Part shown: in pieces, positions 46,598 to 55,911 of the stretch
Layout: every line of letters begins with the position of its first letter
Position numbering within the stretch: position 1 is the stretch's first letter
Source: Hydrogenovibrio marinus
GTDB taxonomy: Bacteria; Pseudomonadota; Gammaproteobacteria; Thiomicrospirales; Thiomicrospiraceae
Reading direction: 5' to 3'
Assembly: GCF_013340845.1 (NCBI RefSeq)
Contig: NZ_AP020335.1
Location: forward strand, 2,294,001-2,358,000
Length of the DNA stretch: 64,000 bases
Position numbers and translations under genes: made by a program
Notes under the pieces: generated by a model
The model's database searches: none
What the model was told of the DNA's origin: nothing
The model's input: only the letters and a program-made list of their open reading frames with translations

Positions 46598-46867
46598 AAA
46601 TTGGAATATAAACAGGTAGGAAAAAAAGTCCTTGCTACCGATCCGCCTAAAACACGCACTAATTTCTAGGTTTCCAATAGCAAGGAGGTCGTAAACTAGA
46701 GCACTAACACAAATACTTCCATATACTTGCGTCAGTACTCTAAAGTCAACGGTTATAGATTACAGAAACCAGCAAAGCATGGTAACTACCCAAACGGGTA
46801 GTTTTGTACATTTTTTGTATGGTTTTTCTGTAATTTGGCGTTAATGGTTAAATTTACGAATAAAAGT
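46598..46867 (+). other. Structured gap after the TlpA-fusion gene
   Basis: 270 bases without a plausible gene. A perfect stem TCCTTGCTA / TAGCAAGGA at 46629-46686 encloses 40 bases, and a terminator lies at 46784. The distance of about 190 bases from stop codon to terminator leaves room for a small RNA or a long 3' UTR. Confidence 0.4.
46784..46816 (+). terminator. Intrinsic terminator
   Basis: AACTACCC-AAAC-GGGTAGTT, a perfect 8-base stem, followed by TTGTACATTTTTT. It reads on the plus strand. Confidence 0.75.
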
Positions 46868-47968
46868 TTACAAATTTCTAGCGCGGATAAAAGCACCTTC
46901 GCCGACATTCGTCCATTGAGTGACCTGCTTCATAAAGGCTTTTTGCGACGCCCACACTTTTGACGACAACGGATCAGAAGCGGCCTCAGCTTCAATCACT
47001 TCTGAAGACAATTTTTTCAGTTCTTTCAATACTTCATCCGGGAAATGACGCAACTCAACATTGTGTTTCTCGATCAGCGTTTGCAGAGCTTCTTCATTTC
47101 GCGCCGTGTATTCAGACAGCATTTCCAAGTTTGCCACTTTCATGGCATTGCGCACGATACTTTTCAGATCGTCCGGCAACGCATTGAATGCTTTCTCGTT
47201 AATCATACACTCCATGGTGGTTCCTGGCTCATGCCACCCCGGTGTGTAATAGTATTTGGTCACTTTATAGAAACCGAATGCCAAGTCATTATAAGGCCCT
47301 ACCCACTCGGTCGCATCAATCGCACCAGATTGCAGTGAAGGAAAAATCTCACCCCCCGGTAGAGAAACCGGAATCGCGCCCGCTTTTTTCAGCACTTCGC
47401 CACCCAAACCAGGCATGCGCATTTTCAAACCTTTCAAATCTTCCAGAGAGTTGATTTCTTTATTGAACCACCCCCCCATTTGCGTTCCGGTATTCCCCGC
47501 GGGATTTGGCACAAGACCGAATGGCTTATAGGCTTCTTCCCATAGTTTCAACCCGCCGCCGTTATAGAGCCATGCATTCATTTCATCTGCGGTTAAGCCG
47601 AATGGCACTGTCGAAAAGAACACTGCCGAAGGAATCTTACCCTTCCAGTAATAGGCACCAGCATGTCCAAGTTGCGCATGTCCACTGGAAACCGCGTCGA
47701 ATACTTCAAATGCACCGACTAATTCGCCCGCACCATAAACTTTGACGTCAATGCGCCCACCAGACATCTGATTGATCAGCTCAGCCACACGGTTCGCCCC
47801 CGTTCCCAAGCCAGGGAAATTCTTCGGCCAAGTGGTCACCATTTTCCAATGTACTGTTTCCATCGGCTTTGCTGCCGCAGGCGCTGCTGACTCTTGCTGA
47901 CCGCAAGCGGTTAATGCTGTAGTTGCCGTTGCGCCCGCCAGAGCGCCGATAAAATCGCGTCTTTTCAT
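46868..47968 (-). CDS. TRAP transporter substrate-binding protein (TakP/DctP family)
   Basis: 366 residues with a twin-arginine signal (MKRRDFIGALAGATATTALTAC) that ends in a lipobox-like TAC-G, so either Tat-exported or a Tat lipoprotein. The mature part has DctP features: VAELINQMSGGRIDVKVYGAGELV, GGWFNKEI and the carboxylate-binding Arg in LKMRMPG. This is most like alpha-keto-acid-binding TakP. It has no adjacent permeases; the DctQM pair at 34121-36075 is a possible partner. Confidence 0.9.
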   Translation of the reverse strand: MKRRDFIGALAGATATTALTACGQQESAAPAAAKPMETVHWKMVTTWPKNFPGLGTGANRVAELINQMSGGRIDVKVYGAGELVGAFEVFDAVSSGHAQLGHAGAYYWKGKIPSAVFFSTVPFGLTADEMNAWLYNGGGLKLWEEAYKPFGLVPNPAGNTGTQMGGWFNKEINSLEDLKGLKMRMPGLGGEVLKKAGAIPVSLPGGEIFPSLQSGAIDATEWVGPYNDLAFGFYKVTKYYYTPGWHEPGTTMECMINEKAFNALPDDLKSIVRNAMKVANLEMLSEYTARNEEALQTLIEKHNVELRHFPDEVLKELKKLSSEVIEAEAASDPLSSKVWASQKAFMKQVTQWTNVGEGAFIRARNL

Positions 47969-48046
47969 GATGTTCCTTTCCGTAAAATCTAAGCCGAATC
48001 ATTTTTAACTAAAAACATTCTAACGATTCCCTCTCGCCTCGCAAAT

Positions 48047-48065
48047 AAAATCTACCAGGTTGGGG
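48047..48065 (-). repeat. Dispersed repeat copy 10
   Basis: AAAATCTACCAGGTTGGGG, 79 bases upstream of the dctP start, in a region between divergent genes. This is one of the few copies not at a gene's 3' end. Confidence 0.8.
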
Positions 48066-48152
48066 GTAAATTTGGACTCGCTTACTGGCTTTCCAAGTAA
48101 AATATGCCCTTTATAAATTCCAGAATATCTCCTTAACACTCAAGGAAAAGCT

Positions 48153-48491
48153 ATGACACCTCAACAACTAATTGAAAAACTAAACCAAAATCCGGTCGAT
48201 TTTAATAAAGTGATGCAGGTCATTGATACTAATTATGACTTTACGCCAACGCGTTTCGTGAATGGCGAACAAGTAAATGAAGAAAACACCAATAATGGTT
48301 CTTGTAAGCTTTTGGCATTTGGTCAAATGAACCAACTGTCGCAACAAGCCACCTTAAATGCTTTTGGTAAGTTTTATACCGAAGAGGTTCTACAGGATCC
48401 AGTAGGCGACAGTCACGGCAATATCCGCAACTTCATGACAACTGGCTGGCAAGGTGTTCAGTTCGATAGCTTTCCGCTAGTGCAAAAGTAA
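48153..48491 (+). CDS. HopJ-family protein
   Basis: 112 residues, full-length match in pattern to the HopJ type III effector-like family: FNKVMQVIDTNYDFTPTRF, NGSCKLLAFGQM and GNIRNFMTTGWQGV. Despite the name this family is widespread in non-pathogens and its role is unknown. AAGGAAAAGC precedes the ATG. No secretion genes are nearby. Confidence 0.85.
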   Translation: MTPQQLIEKLNQNPVDFNKVMQVIDTNYDFTPTRFVNGEQVNEENTNNGSCKLLAFGQMNQLSQQATLNAFGKFYTEEVLQDPVGDSHGNIRNFMTTGWQGVQFDSFPLVQK

Positions 48492-48519
48492 ACCGTCCTT
48501 GTAGAGAAGTGCCCGGTTC

Positions 48520-48936
48520 TCAGCTTGAAAAGTTTTTGAGCGCTTCTCGTTCTGAAATCGACAACACGCCATTTTCTCGATAATGCGCCAACACCTTTTC
48601 ATAGGTCGCTTCATATTTTTCTTTTTCTGGCGCAATAATGCTGGAAATCTTGATGCCATACACCAGACCATCGTCTGAAATATCCAACCAGCAAACATTC
48701 ACTTTTGAGAAATAGATGGTTTCCCCTTCGACTTGAATATAGCAATTCTTCAGAGTTTGGCCTCGATAAAAATGAAAGGTACCATCATCCGCAATAGGGT
48801 ATGCCAAGGCAAACCCACCAATACCAAGGTTAAGTCCTTTTAAGACCTCCTCCTTGTGATGGAAGCTGAACAAACATGGCACTCGGAAAGAATAACTTTG
48901 CTCAAGATCAACGGAGCATGGATTCACTGTACACAC
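48520..48936 (-). CDS. Small PilZ-like protein (divergent)
   Basis: 138 residues from a GTG; a GTG three codons later is also possible, and no strong ribosome site is seen. SFRVPCLF then GLNLGIGGFAL resembles the beta-barrel start of PilZ domains (R-rich turn, then D/NxSxxG), but the R and S positions are altered, so c-di-GMP binding is doubtful. The C-terminal third is helical and charged. Assigned by fold pattern only. Confidence 0.45.
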   Translation of the reverse strand: MCTVNPCSVDLEQSYSFRVPCLFSFHHKEEVLKGLNLGIGGFALAYPIADDGTFHFYRGQTLKNCYIQVEGETIYFSKVNVCWLDISDDGLVYGIKISSIIAPEKEKYEATYEKVLAHYRENGVLSISEREALKNFSS

Positions 48937-49043
48937 CTAAATACGTAAAAATAAGACAAGTGGCATTGAATATAAGAAAGTTCGTGTGAAATTTCAACCT
49001 TTGCACCAAAAGAAGCCCTAAAAATTTAGGGCTCTCGGTTAAT

Positions 49044-50003
49044 TTAGAAATGATGTCTAGGATTAAATGGCAGCGTTTCCGCCATTTTTTCGTAAAAAGC
49101 TTTGGCTTCTTCAGTATCTGCCGGTGGTGTATGAATCTGAATTGAAACATACTGATTTCCCGCCTTTTCAGCTTTACCAAGGCCTCGCCCTTTGATACGT
49201 AGTTTGGCGCCCGACTGTGTTCCCGCAGGAATACTCATCGCTACCTTCCCTTTCAAAGTCGGAACTTCAACTTTGGTTCCCAATGCAGCTTCCCAAGGCG
49301 TTAAGGGTAGATTCAAGATCACATCATCGCCATCAACCTTAAACAAAGGATGGTTTTGCAAGTCCACTTCCAGATACAGGTCACCATTTGGCCCGCCGCC
49401 GTACCCTGGCAGACCTTGACCTGTCAGACGAATACGAGAACCTTGTTTCACTCCTGCTGGAATTCTGACCTTCAAACTCTTAGGCTGATGCGAAAAACCG
49501 CCTTGTCGTCCCTGCATCGGCATCTGAATCGTTAAAGACTTTTCCGCTCCATGCACAGCATCTTCAAGCGATACCAATACTTTTACAGTCTGGTCTTCAC
49601 CTTTTTGCTGAAACTGTTGGTGTCTACCGCCGAACCCACCACGACCACCTGTCTGTTGGAATCCGCCGCCGAACAACGAATCAAAAAAGTCTGAAAAACC
49701 GCTGGCACCGGCACCTTGTGCACCACCAAACCCGCCAAACCCACCAAACATTTCGTCAAAGCCTGGCGGTGGCTGGAAGTTTTGACCATTGTGGTAATTC
49801 GGCCCTAATTGGTCGTACATCTGGCGTTTTTCCTTATCGCCAAGCACTTCGTACGCCTCGTTAATCTCCTTGAACTTGGCTTCATCACCTGAAGGCTTAT
49901 CCGGGTGGTATTTCGCCGCCAGTTTTCGGAAAGCCTTTTTGACTTCCGCTTCACTAGCGCTTCGCTCTACCCCCAAAATTTCGTAATAATCTTTATACTC
50001 CAT
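49044..50003 (-). CDS. cbpA: DnaJ-class co-chaperone, CbpA-like
   Basis: 319 residues. J domain residues 4-70 with HPDK motif, Gly/Phe-rich linker about 78-125, then two C-terminal substrate-binding beta domains and no zinc-finger CxxCxG repeats. That is the CbpA layout rather than DnaJ. It stimulates a DnaK and may bind curved DNA. Single gene. Confidence 0.9.
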   Translation of the reverse strand: MEYKDYYEILGVERSASEAEVKKAFRKLAAKYHPDKPSGDEAKFKEINEAYEVLGDKEKRQMYDQLGPNYHNGQNFQPPPGFDEMFGGFGGFGGAQGAGASGFSDFFDSLFGGGFQQTGGRGGFGGRHQQFQQKGEDQTVKVLVSLEDAVHGAEKSLTIQMPMQGRQGGFSHQPKSLKVRIPAGVKQGSRIRLTGQGLPGYGGGPNGDLYLEVDLQNHPLFKVDGDDVILNLPLTPWEAALGTKVEVPTLKGKVAMSIPAGTQSGAKLRIKGRGLGKAEKAGNQYVSIQIHTPPADTEEAKAFYEKMAETLPFNPRHHF

Positions 50004-50246
50004 AATCCGTTCAATCTCTTTAATCTCTTTAATCTGAATACCTTCAAAATATAGTCAAATATTTTGTTTTCAAGGGTTCCAGGCATATTTTGTTGCTATC
50101 TATTTTAAACACGTTTAGCATATCGCGCCTCATCTCACCTAACAAAAAATTAATTAACCCTACTTTTTGTATATATTTTTCCTTATTTTTTTCTTGTATG
50201 ATTAAAAACACGTACTTGCGTTCACACGTATCAGGAGATGATGACG

Positions 50247-52877
50247 ATGAAAGACAATGGACCTGTCACACAAAAGCAATACCCTCTTCCAGAAGGAACG
50301 GTTATCGTCTCCCGCACGGACAAATTCGGCAATATTACCAGTGCCAACGAGGCTTTTATTGAAGCCAGTGGTTACAGCTGGAAAGATTTAGTCGGACAAC
50401 CCCATAATATTCTACGCCACCCGGATGTTCCACCCGCAGTGTTCAAAGATTTTTGGCACACGCTTCAAGCCGGTAAGCCTTGGAGCCAAATCGTCAAAAA
50501 CCGGCGATTGAATGGCGATCACTACTGGGTCGTCGCCAACGCAACGCCTATATTCGAAAAAGGACAAATTTCCGGCTACATGTCGGTACGTACACCAGCA
50601 TCCGACACGCAAATCAAGCAAGCCGAAGTCGCCTATAAAGCCATTGCTTCTGGTAAAATCGTGCTGGAAGACGGTGTTCCAAAGACCCCCACTCAAAAAC
50701 TGGATTTATTATCCCACTACAATCTCACGACGCTCACTATTATTATCAGTACGTTGTTACTGGCATCCATTTTCAGTTCTCTTATTCTCGATGCACACAA
50801 AGCGTTATTTGAAGCTTTTGACGTTTTAATGATTTTAGCTCTGATTGCTCTCAATCTAAACTACAGCAAACGCTTGAAATCACTAAGCTCGGCCATCACA
50901 TCGATTTCCGAAGGTGATTTTTCATATCCGATTCATGTGAAAGGTAACTCTCTCATCAGCGGAATATTCAACCGATTGAAGTCAATGCAAATCCGTTTGG
51001 GAACCGATATCGATGACGTCAAAGAGGCTCTGACCAATGCTAGACGGATTGAGCTTGCATTAAAATCCTCTTCCGCCAACGTGATGGTCACGGATCGTTT
51101 CCGTAGTATTATCTTTGTGAACGATGCCATTATTGAAATGTTCAAAGACATCGAACCGGAAATCAAAGCACTACTTCCGCAATTTGATATCCACAATCTA
51201 TTGCGACACAATATCGATATCTTCCATCAAGATCCGCGCCATCAGCAAAACCTGCTGGAAAATCTGAAAGAAACTTTTGAAACTCGCATTACCATTGGAC
51301 AAATCAAAATCGACTTAGTGGTCAACCCTATTTTCGACGAACAAGGCCATCGTATAGGCACCGTCGCCGAATGGAAGAACATGACCGAACAACTGGCAAT
51401 TGAAGACAATATCGAGCATCTTGTCGCAAATGCTTCCAACGGTATATTAAGAGATCGTATTGATACCAAAGGCTTAAAAGGCTTTGAATTGAAGCTATCA
51501 AACTCCATCAACCACTTGTTAGAGAACTTCTCTTCCATCACCCAAAACTTAAGCGGAATCCTTTCAAGTATGAGTGATGGTGACTTGACCGGACGAATGA
51601 ATATTGACGTTGAAGGTGAAGTACTGGCCATGAAAACCGCCATCAACAATGCACTGCGCAATATTGAGTTGACACTAGGAAAAGTAAAACAGGGGTCTGC
51701 CGAAATCGGCGGCATGGCAGCAGAAGTGGCTCAAGCCAGTGAAGATTTATCGGAAAGAACCCAGCAACAAGCAGCATCCTTGGAAGAAACCGCTGCCAGT
51801 ATGGAGCAGTTGACCGCTACTATCCAGCAATCTGCAGAACATACTGAAAAAGCTAACCAGTTGAGCCATATCGCAGGCACCGAAGCTTCTGAAGGGATTG
51901 AAGTCATGGCAAAAACCATTGAAGCCATGCAAAATATCAATGAGGTCAGTCAGAAGATTGGAGATATCACCAGTGTTATCGATAGCATTGCTTTCCAAAC
52001 AAATTTACTTGCTCTCAATGCCGCGGTCGAAGCAGCCCGCGCTGGTGAACATGGCCGAGGCTTCGCCGTCGTGGCTGGTGAAGTGCGATCGCTCGCACAA
52101 AAATCTGCGGAATCCTCCAAAGAAATCTCCCAGCTTATTCACACTGCAACTGCCCAAATCAAAACTGGAACAGAGTTGGTAGAGCAAACCAATGAGGTCT
52201 TTTCGACCATGGTCAACCAAATTCGAGAAGTGGAAAACTTGGTACAGGAAATTTCAACTACGACGAACGAACAGGCAAGAGGCGTGAACCAAATCAATAC
52301 TGCGGTCACGCATCTTGATCAAATGACCCAACAAAATGCCGCGTTGGTTGAGCAACTCTCAGCAACGGCAGGAAACATGAGCGAACAAGCTCATAACCAA
52401 GAACAGTTCGTCAATCGTTTCCAAATCAGTAAAAATGCAGATGCACATGCCACTCACAGTATCGGCTTGGCGAATCTCGACTTTGAAGATGCCAAGCAGA
52501 AACATCGTGCTTGGAACGTTAAGATTGAAAACCTGATGTCTGGTCTCGAGACGGACATCAACAAAGAAACCGCGCGTAGAAATGACCTGTGCGCTTTAGG
52601 AAAATGGTTGATGGGCGATGGCAAGAAATACGACTATATTCCTCAAATGCAGGATTTGATCGAAAATCACAACCAAATGCATATTGAAGTTGGTAAAACA
52701 TTGGATGCATACGATATCGGCGACAAAGAAACTGCTGCCACACACAAAAACAAGGTTCAACAGATATCCAACCAAATCATTGCATTGCTCGATACCATTG
52801 AGGCGGAAGTAAAAAATGAATCTTCCAACCCAACAAAAAACACTCCTCTCTTGGCAGATGGAGAACAAGAGTACTAA
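50247..52877 (+). CDS. Aer-like PAS chemoreceptor with CZB domain
   Basis: About 876 residues. Three close ATGs lie at 50238, 50241 and 50247; the last is best spaced from AGGAG at 50233. N-terminal Aer-type PAS (about 15-120: [20 protein letters not shown], later [11 protein letters not shown]) likely binds FAD, TM hairpin about 165-210, HAMP, an inserted second PAS-like domain (about 275-385), signalling domain with the conserved tip and C-terminal CZB domain (C in [11 protein letters not shown] in NHNQMHIEV). Suggests energy or redox taxis plus zinc/oxidant sensing. Confidence 0.92.
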   Translation: MKDNGPVTQKQYPLPEGTVIVSRTDKFGNITSANEAFIEASGYSWKDLVGQPHNILRHPDVPPAVFKDFWHTLQAGKPWSQIVKNRRLNGDHYWVVANATPIFEKGQISGYMSVRTPASDTQIKQAEVAYKAIASGKIVLEDGVPKTPTQKLDLLSHYNLTTLTIIISTLLLASIFSSLILDAHKALFEAFDVLMILALIALNLNYSKRLKSLSSAITSISEGDFSYPIHVKGNSLISGIFNRLKSMQIRLGTDIDDVKEALTNARRIELALKSSSANVMVTDRFRSIIFVNDAIIEMFKDIEPEIKALLPQFDIHNLLRHNIDIFHQDPRHQQNLLENLKETFETRITIGQIKIDLVVNPIFDEQGHRIGTVAEWKNMTEQLAIEDNIEHLVANASNGILRDRIDTKGLKGFELKLSNSINHLLENFSSITQNLSGILSSMSDGDLTGRMNIDVEGEVLAMKTAINNALRNIELTLGKVKQGSAEIGGMAAEVAQASEDLSERTQQQAASLEETAASMEQLTATIQQSAEHTEKANQLSHIAGTEASEGIEVMAKTIEAMQNINEVSQKIGDITSVIDSIAFQTNLLALNAAVEAARAGEHGRGFAVVAGEVRSLAQKSAESSKEISQLIHTATAQIKTGTELVEQTNEVFSTMVNQIREVENLVQEISTTTNEQARGVNQINTAVTHLDQMTQQNAALVEQLSATAGNMSEQAHNQEQFVNRFQISKNADAHATHSIGLANLDFEDAKQKHRAWNVKIENLMSGLETDINKETARRNDLCALGKWLMGDGKKYDYIPQMQDLIENHNQMHIEVGKTLDAYDIGDKETAATHKNKVQQISNQIIALLDTIEAEVKNESSNPTKNTPLLADGEQEY

Positions 52878-52881
52878 AAAG

Positions 52882-52908
52882 AAAGAGGCCGTAATGGCCT
52901 CTTTTTTT
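52882..52908. terminator. Bidirectional intrinsic terminator
   Basis: AAAGAGGCC-GTAAT-GGCCTCTTT with T-runs on both strands, between the convergent chemoreceptor and TonB-receptor genes. Confidence 0.9.
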
Positions 52909-52933
52909 GATTACAGTTCTTGTATTGATTGGA

Positions 52934-55060
52934 TTAGAACTCAGTTCTCACCCCGCCATAAACAACGCGCCCACGTAGTGGTCCCCAGATGTGGCCGGTA
53001 TCCCAAGTCTTAGTGCCTGTATTGTCATAATACAATGGTGAATCTCCTGTGCCGATCTGTGTATAGTCGAACAAGTTATTCACACCTGCATAGACCTTCC
53101 ATTCCTTGCTAATGTCTTTCGAGACTTTCACATCCGCAGTGAAGTAAGCAGGAGACTTCGTGCCTTTGCTTTTGGTCATGGCGTTATCGTCGTAATGCTT
53201 GTCATAGGCTGCTGTTGGGTAGTCCGAATACTTACGAGAACCAATTCCCGTCAGCGTCAGGTTACCTTGCCAACCGTGTCCATCATAGTCTGCCATCAAG
53301 CGCAAGCGACTTTCTATCGGGATCACACTGAAGGTTTTTCGGTAGGTCTTGTCATACACGAAACCCTCCAATGATGAACCCAATGTCCAGTCATGCGTCA
53401 ATTGGTAGCTGACATTGATATCCGCGTGCTGAACATGCCCTGTTCCATGCGTGGAAATCAGCGTCGGCACGGTATAGTTGTCGGAATCGATTGCCGCCAA
53501 ATTACTCACTGCCGTCCAGGCATAACTAGTGCTCATAGTAGTTTTAGCGCCCGAGTAAGCTAATTCATAACGAGCAGATTGAGATTTCTCCAACTTATCG
53601 ACCGCTACCTTGAAGCCATTGTCGAGAATACCATGCTCGGCTTCAAAGAACTGTAACGGTACGCGATACCCCATTCCTGCGGAAAAACGCGACGTCCAGT
53701 TAAAATTGTGGTCGTAACGAACATGCAGTCTCGGCACCACAATCGTATCGTTGAACTTACGGTTTTGCTCAAGGAAATTGACGTCTATCACATCCATACG
53801 TACCGCAGCGGCGACTTCCAATCGCTGGTTCGGTGTCCAGATATCTCTGACATAAAGCCCGTTGGATTTCTTGTCATAAGAATCGTTGGCAGGATAGGTT
53901 CCCCCCGTCGAAACCGATAACATCTTGTCGTGTTTGAAATCCGTCCCTACGGTGATAGCATGCTGCAAAGACGGATAATAGTCGGCACGAACATCGACAT
54001 AGTAGATATTCTGATCAGCCTGATAAGTCGTACCTTCATAGATATCATCTGTGTTGGTTTTGACATAAGACCCTGTCAGATTGGTCGTCAATTGAGCATT
54101 AACGTCACGAGACCATGTTCCCGTGACTTCCTGCTTGGTCGTGACGACGTTTTCTACAAAGTCTCGTGCCGTGGTCGCACCACCTGCGGTATTGGGTCTA
54201 TTATTAATGTTATCGCCAATAAATCCGGGACTGGTACCAACGGCTTGCGTTTTGGCATCAGACTCAGATTTGGCCAAAATACCAACCATCGGCCCGCCGA
54301 ACATTTCAGAACGTTGATCCGCCAAACGTACTTCAAATCGGTCTTTATCCGCTTGATGCCAGATTTGCGCCACCACGCTATGATTGGTCAGCTTCGGTGA
54401 TTCACTGACACCATTATTGTCACCGTCGTACTGGTCGATATTATCGGTTTGCGCACCGGTCATCATTTGCGTACGCTTGTCCTTACTGATCTTGGTTCCG
54501 ACCACTTGGTATTTTTTGTAGCCATCCGTACCCAAAGACAAATCCAACGACAACTTATCGTCTTTTGGCGCAGCAGTCACTACATTGATGACACCACCAA
54601 TAGCTTCCGGCGCAATCAAAGACGCCCCGGCACCCCGAGAGATTTCCACTGATGTCACGCCAGCCATCGGAATCGCGTCATATCCGTAAAACCCTTCCAA
54701 AATCGAACTATTGGGCACACCGTTAATCATCAAAGTGGTATGTTCTCCCTTCAGACCATTCAGAGAAACACGCTTGGCCCCACACACCGAGCACTCGGTT
54801 CGAACATCGACTCCCGGTTCATCCTTGATTGCCTGCTCTAGCGACCCCGCCTGTTTTTTCTCAATGGTTTTGGCGGAAATCACATCCGTATGCACAATTG
54901 AATCTTTCACCTGAACGGTGCGAGATTCATGTTTTTGATCATCCTTTTCACTGACCTTGATTTCACTCAATTGATCAGCAGCAGAACTATTAGACACCGG
55001 CGCCATCATCAAACTACTGACAGCAGCAACCAACAACTTCTTTTTAAAAACTGTTTTCAT
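52934..55060 (-). CDS. TonB-dependent outer-membrane receptor, probably for a metal
   Basis: 708 residues: signal peptide ending about NSSAA, TonB-box-like region, plug domain (about 55-170) and 22-strand barrel ending in TEF. The plug has an unusual CSVCGAKRVSLNGLKGEHT segment with a CxxC, suggesting metal or metallophore binding. A hairpin (AACAC-GAAA-GTGTT) lies upstream in the 186-base gap to the His-rich protein gene, which is transcribed in the same direction. Substrate (copper, zinc, nickel or a siderophore) is not determined. Confidence 0.9.
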   Translation of the reverse strand: MKTVFKKKLLVAAVSSLMMAPVSNSSAADQLSEIKVSEKDDQKHESRTVQVKDSIVHTDVISAKTIEKKQAGSLEQAIKDEPGVDVRTECSVCGAKRVSLNGLKGEHTTLMINGVPNSSILEGFYGYDAIPMAGVTSVEISRGAGASLIAPEAIGGVINVVTAAPKDDKLSLDLSLGTDGYKKYQVVGTKISKDKRTQMMTGAQTDNIDQYDGDNNGVSESPKLTNHSVVAQIWHQADKDRFEVRLADQRSEMFGGPMVGILAKSESDAKTQAVGTSPGFIGDNINNRPNTAGGATTARDFVENVVTTKQEVTGTWSRDVNAQLTTNLTGSYVKTNTDDIYEGTTYQADQNIYYVDVRADYYPSLQHAITVGTDFKHDKMLSVSTGGTYPANDSYDKKSNGLYVRDIWTPNQRLEVAAAVRMDVIDVNFLEQNRKFNDTIVVPRLHVRYDHNFNWTSRFSAGMGYRVPLQFFEAEHGILDNGFKVAVDKLEKSQSARYELAYSGAKTTMSTSYAWTAVSNLAAIDSDNYTVPTLISTHGTGHVQHADINVSYQLTHDWTLGSSLEGFVYDKTYRKTFSVIPIESRLRLMADYDGHGWQGNLTLTGIGSRKYSDYPTAAYDKHYDDNAMTKSKGTKSPAYFTADVKVSKDISKEWKVYAGVNNLFDYTQIGTGDSPLYYDNTGTKTWDTGHIWGPLRGRVVYGGVRTEF

Positions 55061-55246
55061 AAAAATTCCTATATCGGTTCATCGACTCTGCTCCACACAA
55101 AGCGGATAGATTTCCCTCCCTCGGAATCACTCAACGAGGCAAGGCAACACGGTTTTCTCACGTGACACGCAAGTGCTGCACACACGGCAAACACTAGACG
55201 AACACTTTCGTGTTACGACTCAACGCAAGAAAACAACAATAAAAAA

Positions 55247-55588
55247 TTAAACCGACAGGAATGGTGGGGCACGCCCCCAAAAGGCAGGATAGGTTGTGGT
55301 GTAAACCTGTGAAACCGCTTCAGAGGCTTGAAGGGCGTAGACAGGTTTGAAAAGGTGTAACTCGACTTCATAGACATCATCACTGACTGGATGCGCCATG
55401 GCCTGATAGATTTCACACTGATCCGTATGATGATGGAAAGGGTGAACCTCATCATGAATCAGCCCCGCCGTTTTGGCGAACAAAAACAACGCCAACAGTA
55501 CCGCAATGCGCGACACCATGCGACCGGAATGCCAAGCGGATTGAAGCGCTCGGCGTAGCGTTGAAAGTTTAATGAGTGACTGATTCAT
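55247..55588 (-). CDS. Small His-rich membrane protein, DUF2946-like
   Basis: 113 residues with an N-terminal hydrophobic segment (about 25-45), a His-rich stretch HDEVHPFHHHTDQC after it and a C-terminal RAPP motif. These are features of DUF2946-type proteins found beside TonB receptors for metals. It lies upstream of the TonB receptor gene on the same strand and presumably handles a metal in the periplasm. The exact family is uncertain and no clear ribosome site is seen. Confidence 0.55.
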   Translation of the reverse strand: MNQSLIKLSTLRRALQSAWHSGRMVSRIAVLLALFLFAKTAGLIHDEVHPFHHHTDQCEIYQAMAHPVSDDVYEVELHLFKPVYALQASEAVSQVYTTTYPAFWGRAPPFLSV

Positions 55589-55645
55589 GTTTTCAATTTT
55601 AGCAAACCCGTCAACCCCTATTTGAAACTTTCAAAAAACTTTTAT

Positions 55646-55666
55646 ACCCCCAACCTGGCAGATTTT
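55646..55666 (+). repeat. Dispersed repeat copy 11
   Basis: CCCCCAACCTGGCAGATTTT with an extra C. It lies 8 bases before the MITE-like element and 58 bases upstream of the His-rich gene start. Confidence 0.8.
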
Positions 55667-55673
55667 CAGACTG

Positions 55674-55837
55674 AAGGGCAGCTCTAATAACGCCAAATAA
55701 GTTATGGCAACGCCAAGTTTGTCAGATCAAGGCGTGAAGCTGCAGCAATGTCTAGACCTTGCAAAGGTTCACAACACAGAGCGGGCAAACTTGGCTAAGC
55801 CCCGCAGAATTTATTTGGCGTTATTAGAACTGCCCTT
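55674..55837. mobile_element. MITE-like 164-base hairpin element
   Basis: Terminal inverted repeats of 27 bases with one mismatch: left 55674-55700 starts AAGGGCAGCTCTAATAACG, right 55811-55837 is its complement with T for C. A second internal inverted pair, GCCAAGTTTG (55712-55721) and CAAACTTGGC (55786-55795), lets the whole element fold into a long stem. No transposase inside and no clear target duplication. Probably a non-autonomous mobile element; the parent IS is not in the window. Confidence 0.7.
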
Positions 55838-55911
55838 AAAACACGAAGTCATGCAAACGTCACTTCAAATCACTATAATCAAACGAAATTGAACGCAAAA
55901 AAGGAACCCTC

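Larger units (their letters stand above)
55589..55911. other. 323-base region between the His-rich gene and pgm
   Basis: Holds a dispersed-repeat copy (55646) and the MITE-like hairpin element (55674-55837). The short open frame over the element looks spurious. The remaining 70 bases before pgm should contain its promoter; the AAGGAACC before 55912 is its ribosome site. Confidence 0.6.

Noticed and set aside
50015..50036. Tandem TCTCTTTAA motif before cbpA
   Set aside because: Short two-copy AT-rich repeat with no supporting context.
55704..55892. 62-residue open frame upstream of pgm
   Set aside because: It lies mainly within the hairpin element and shows no protein-like features.
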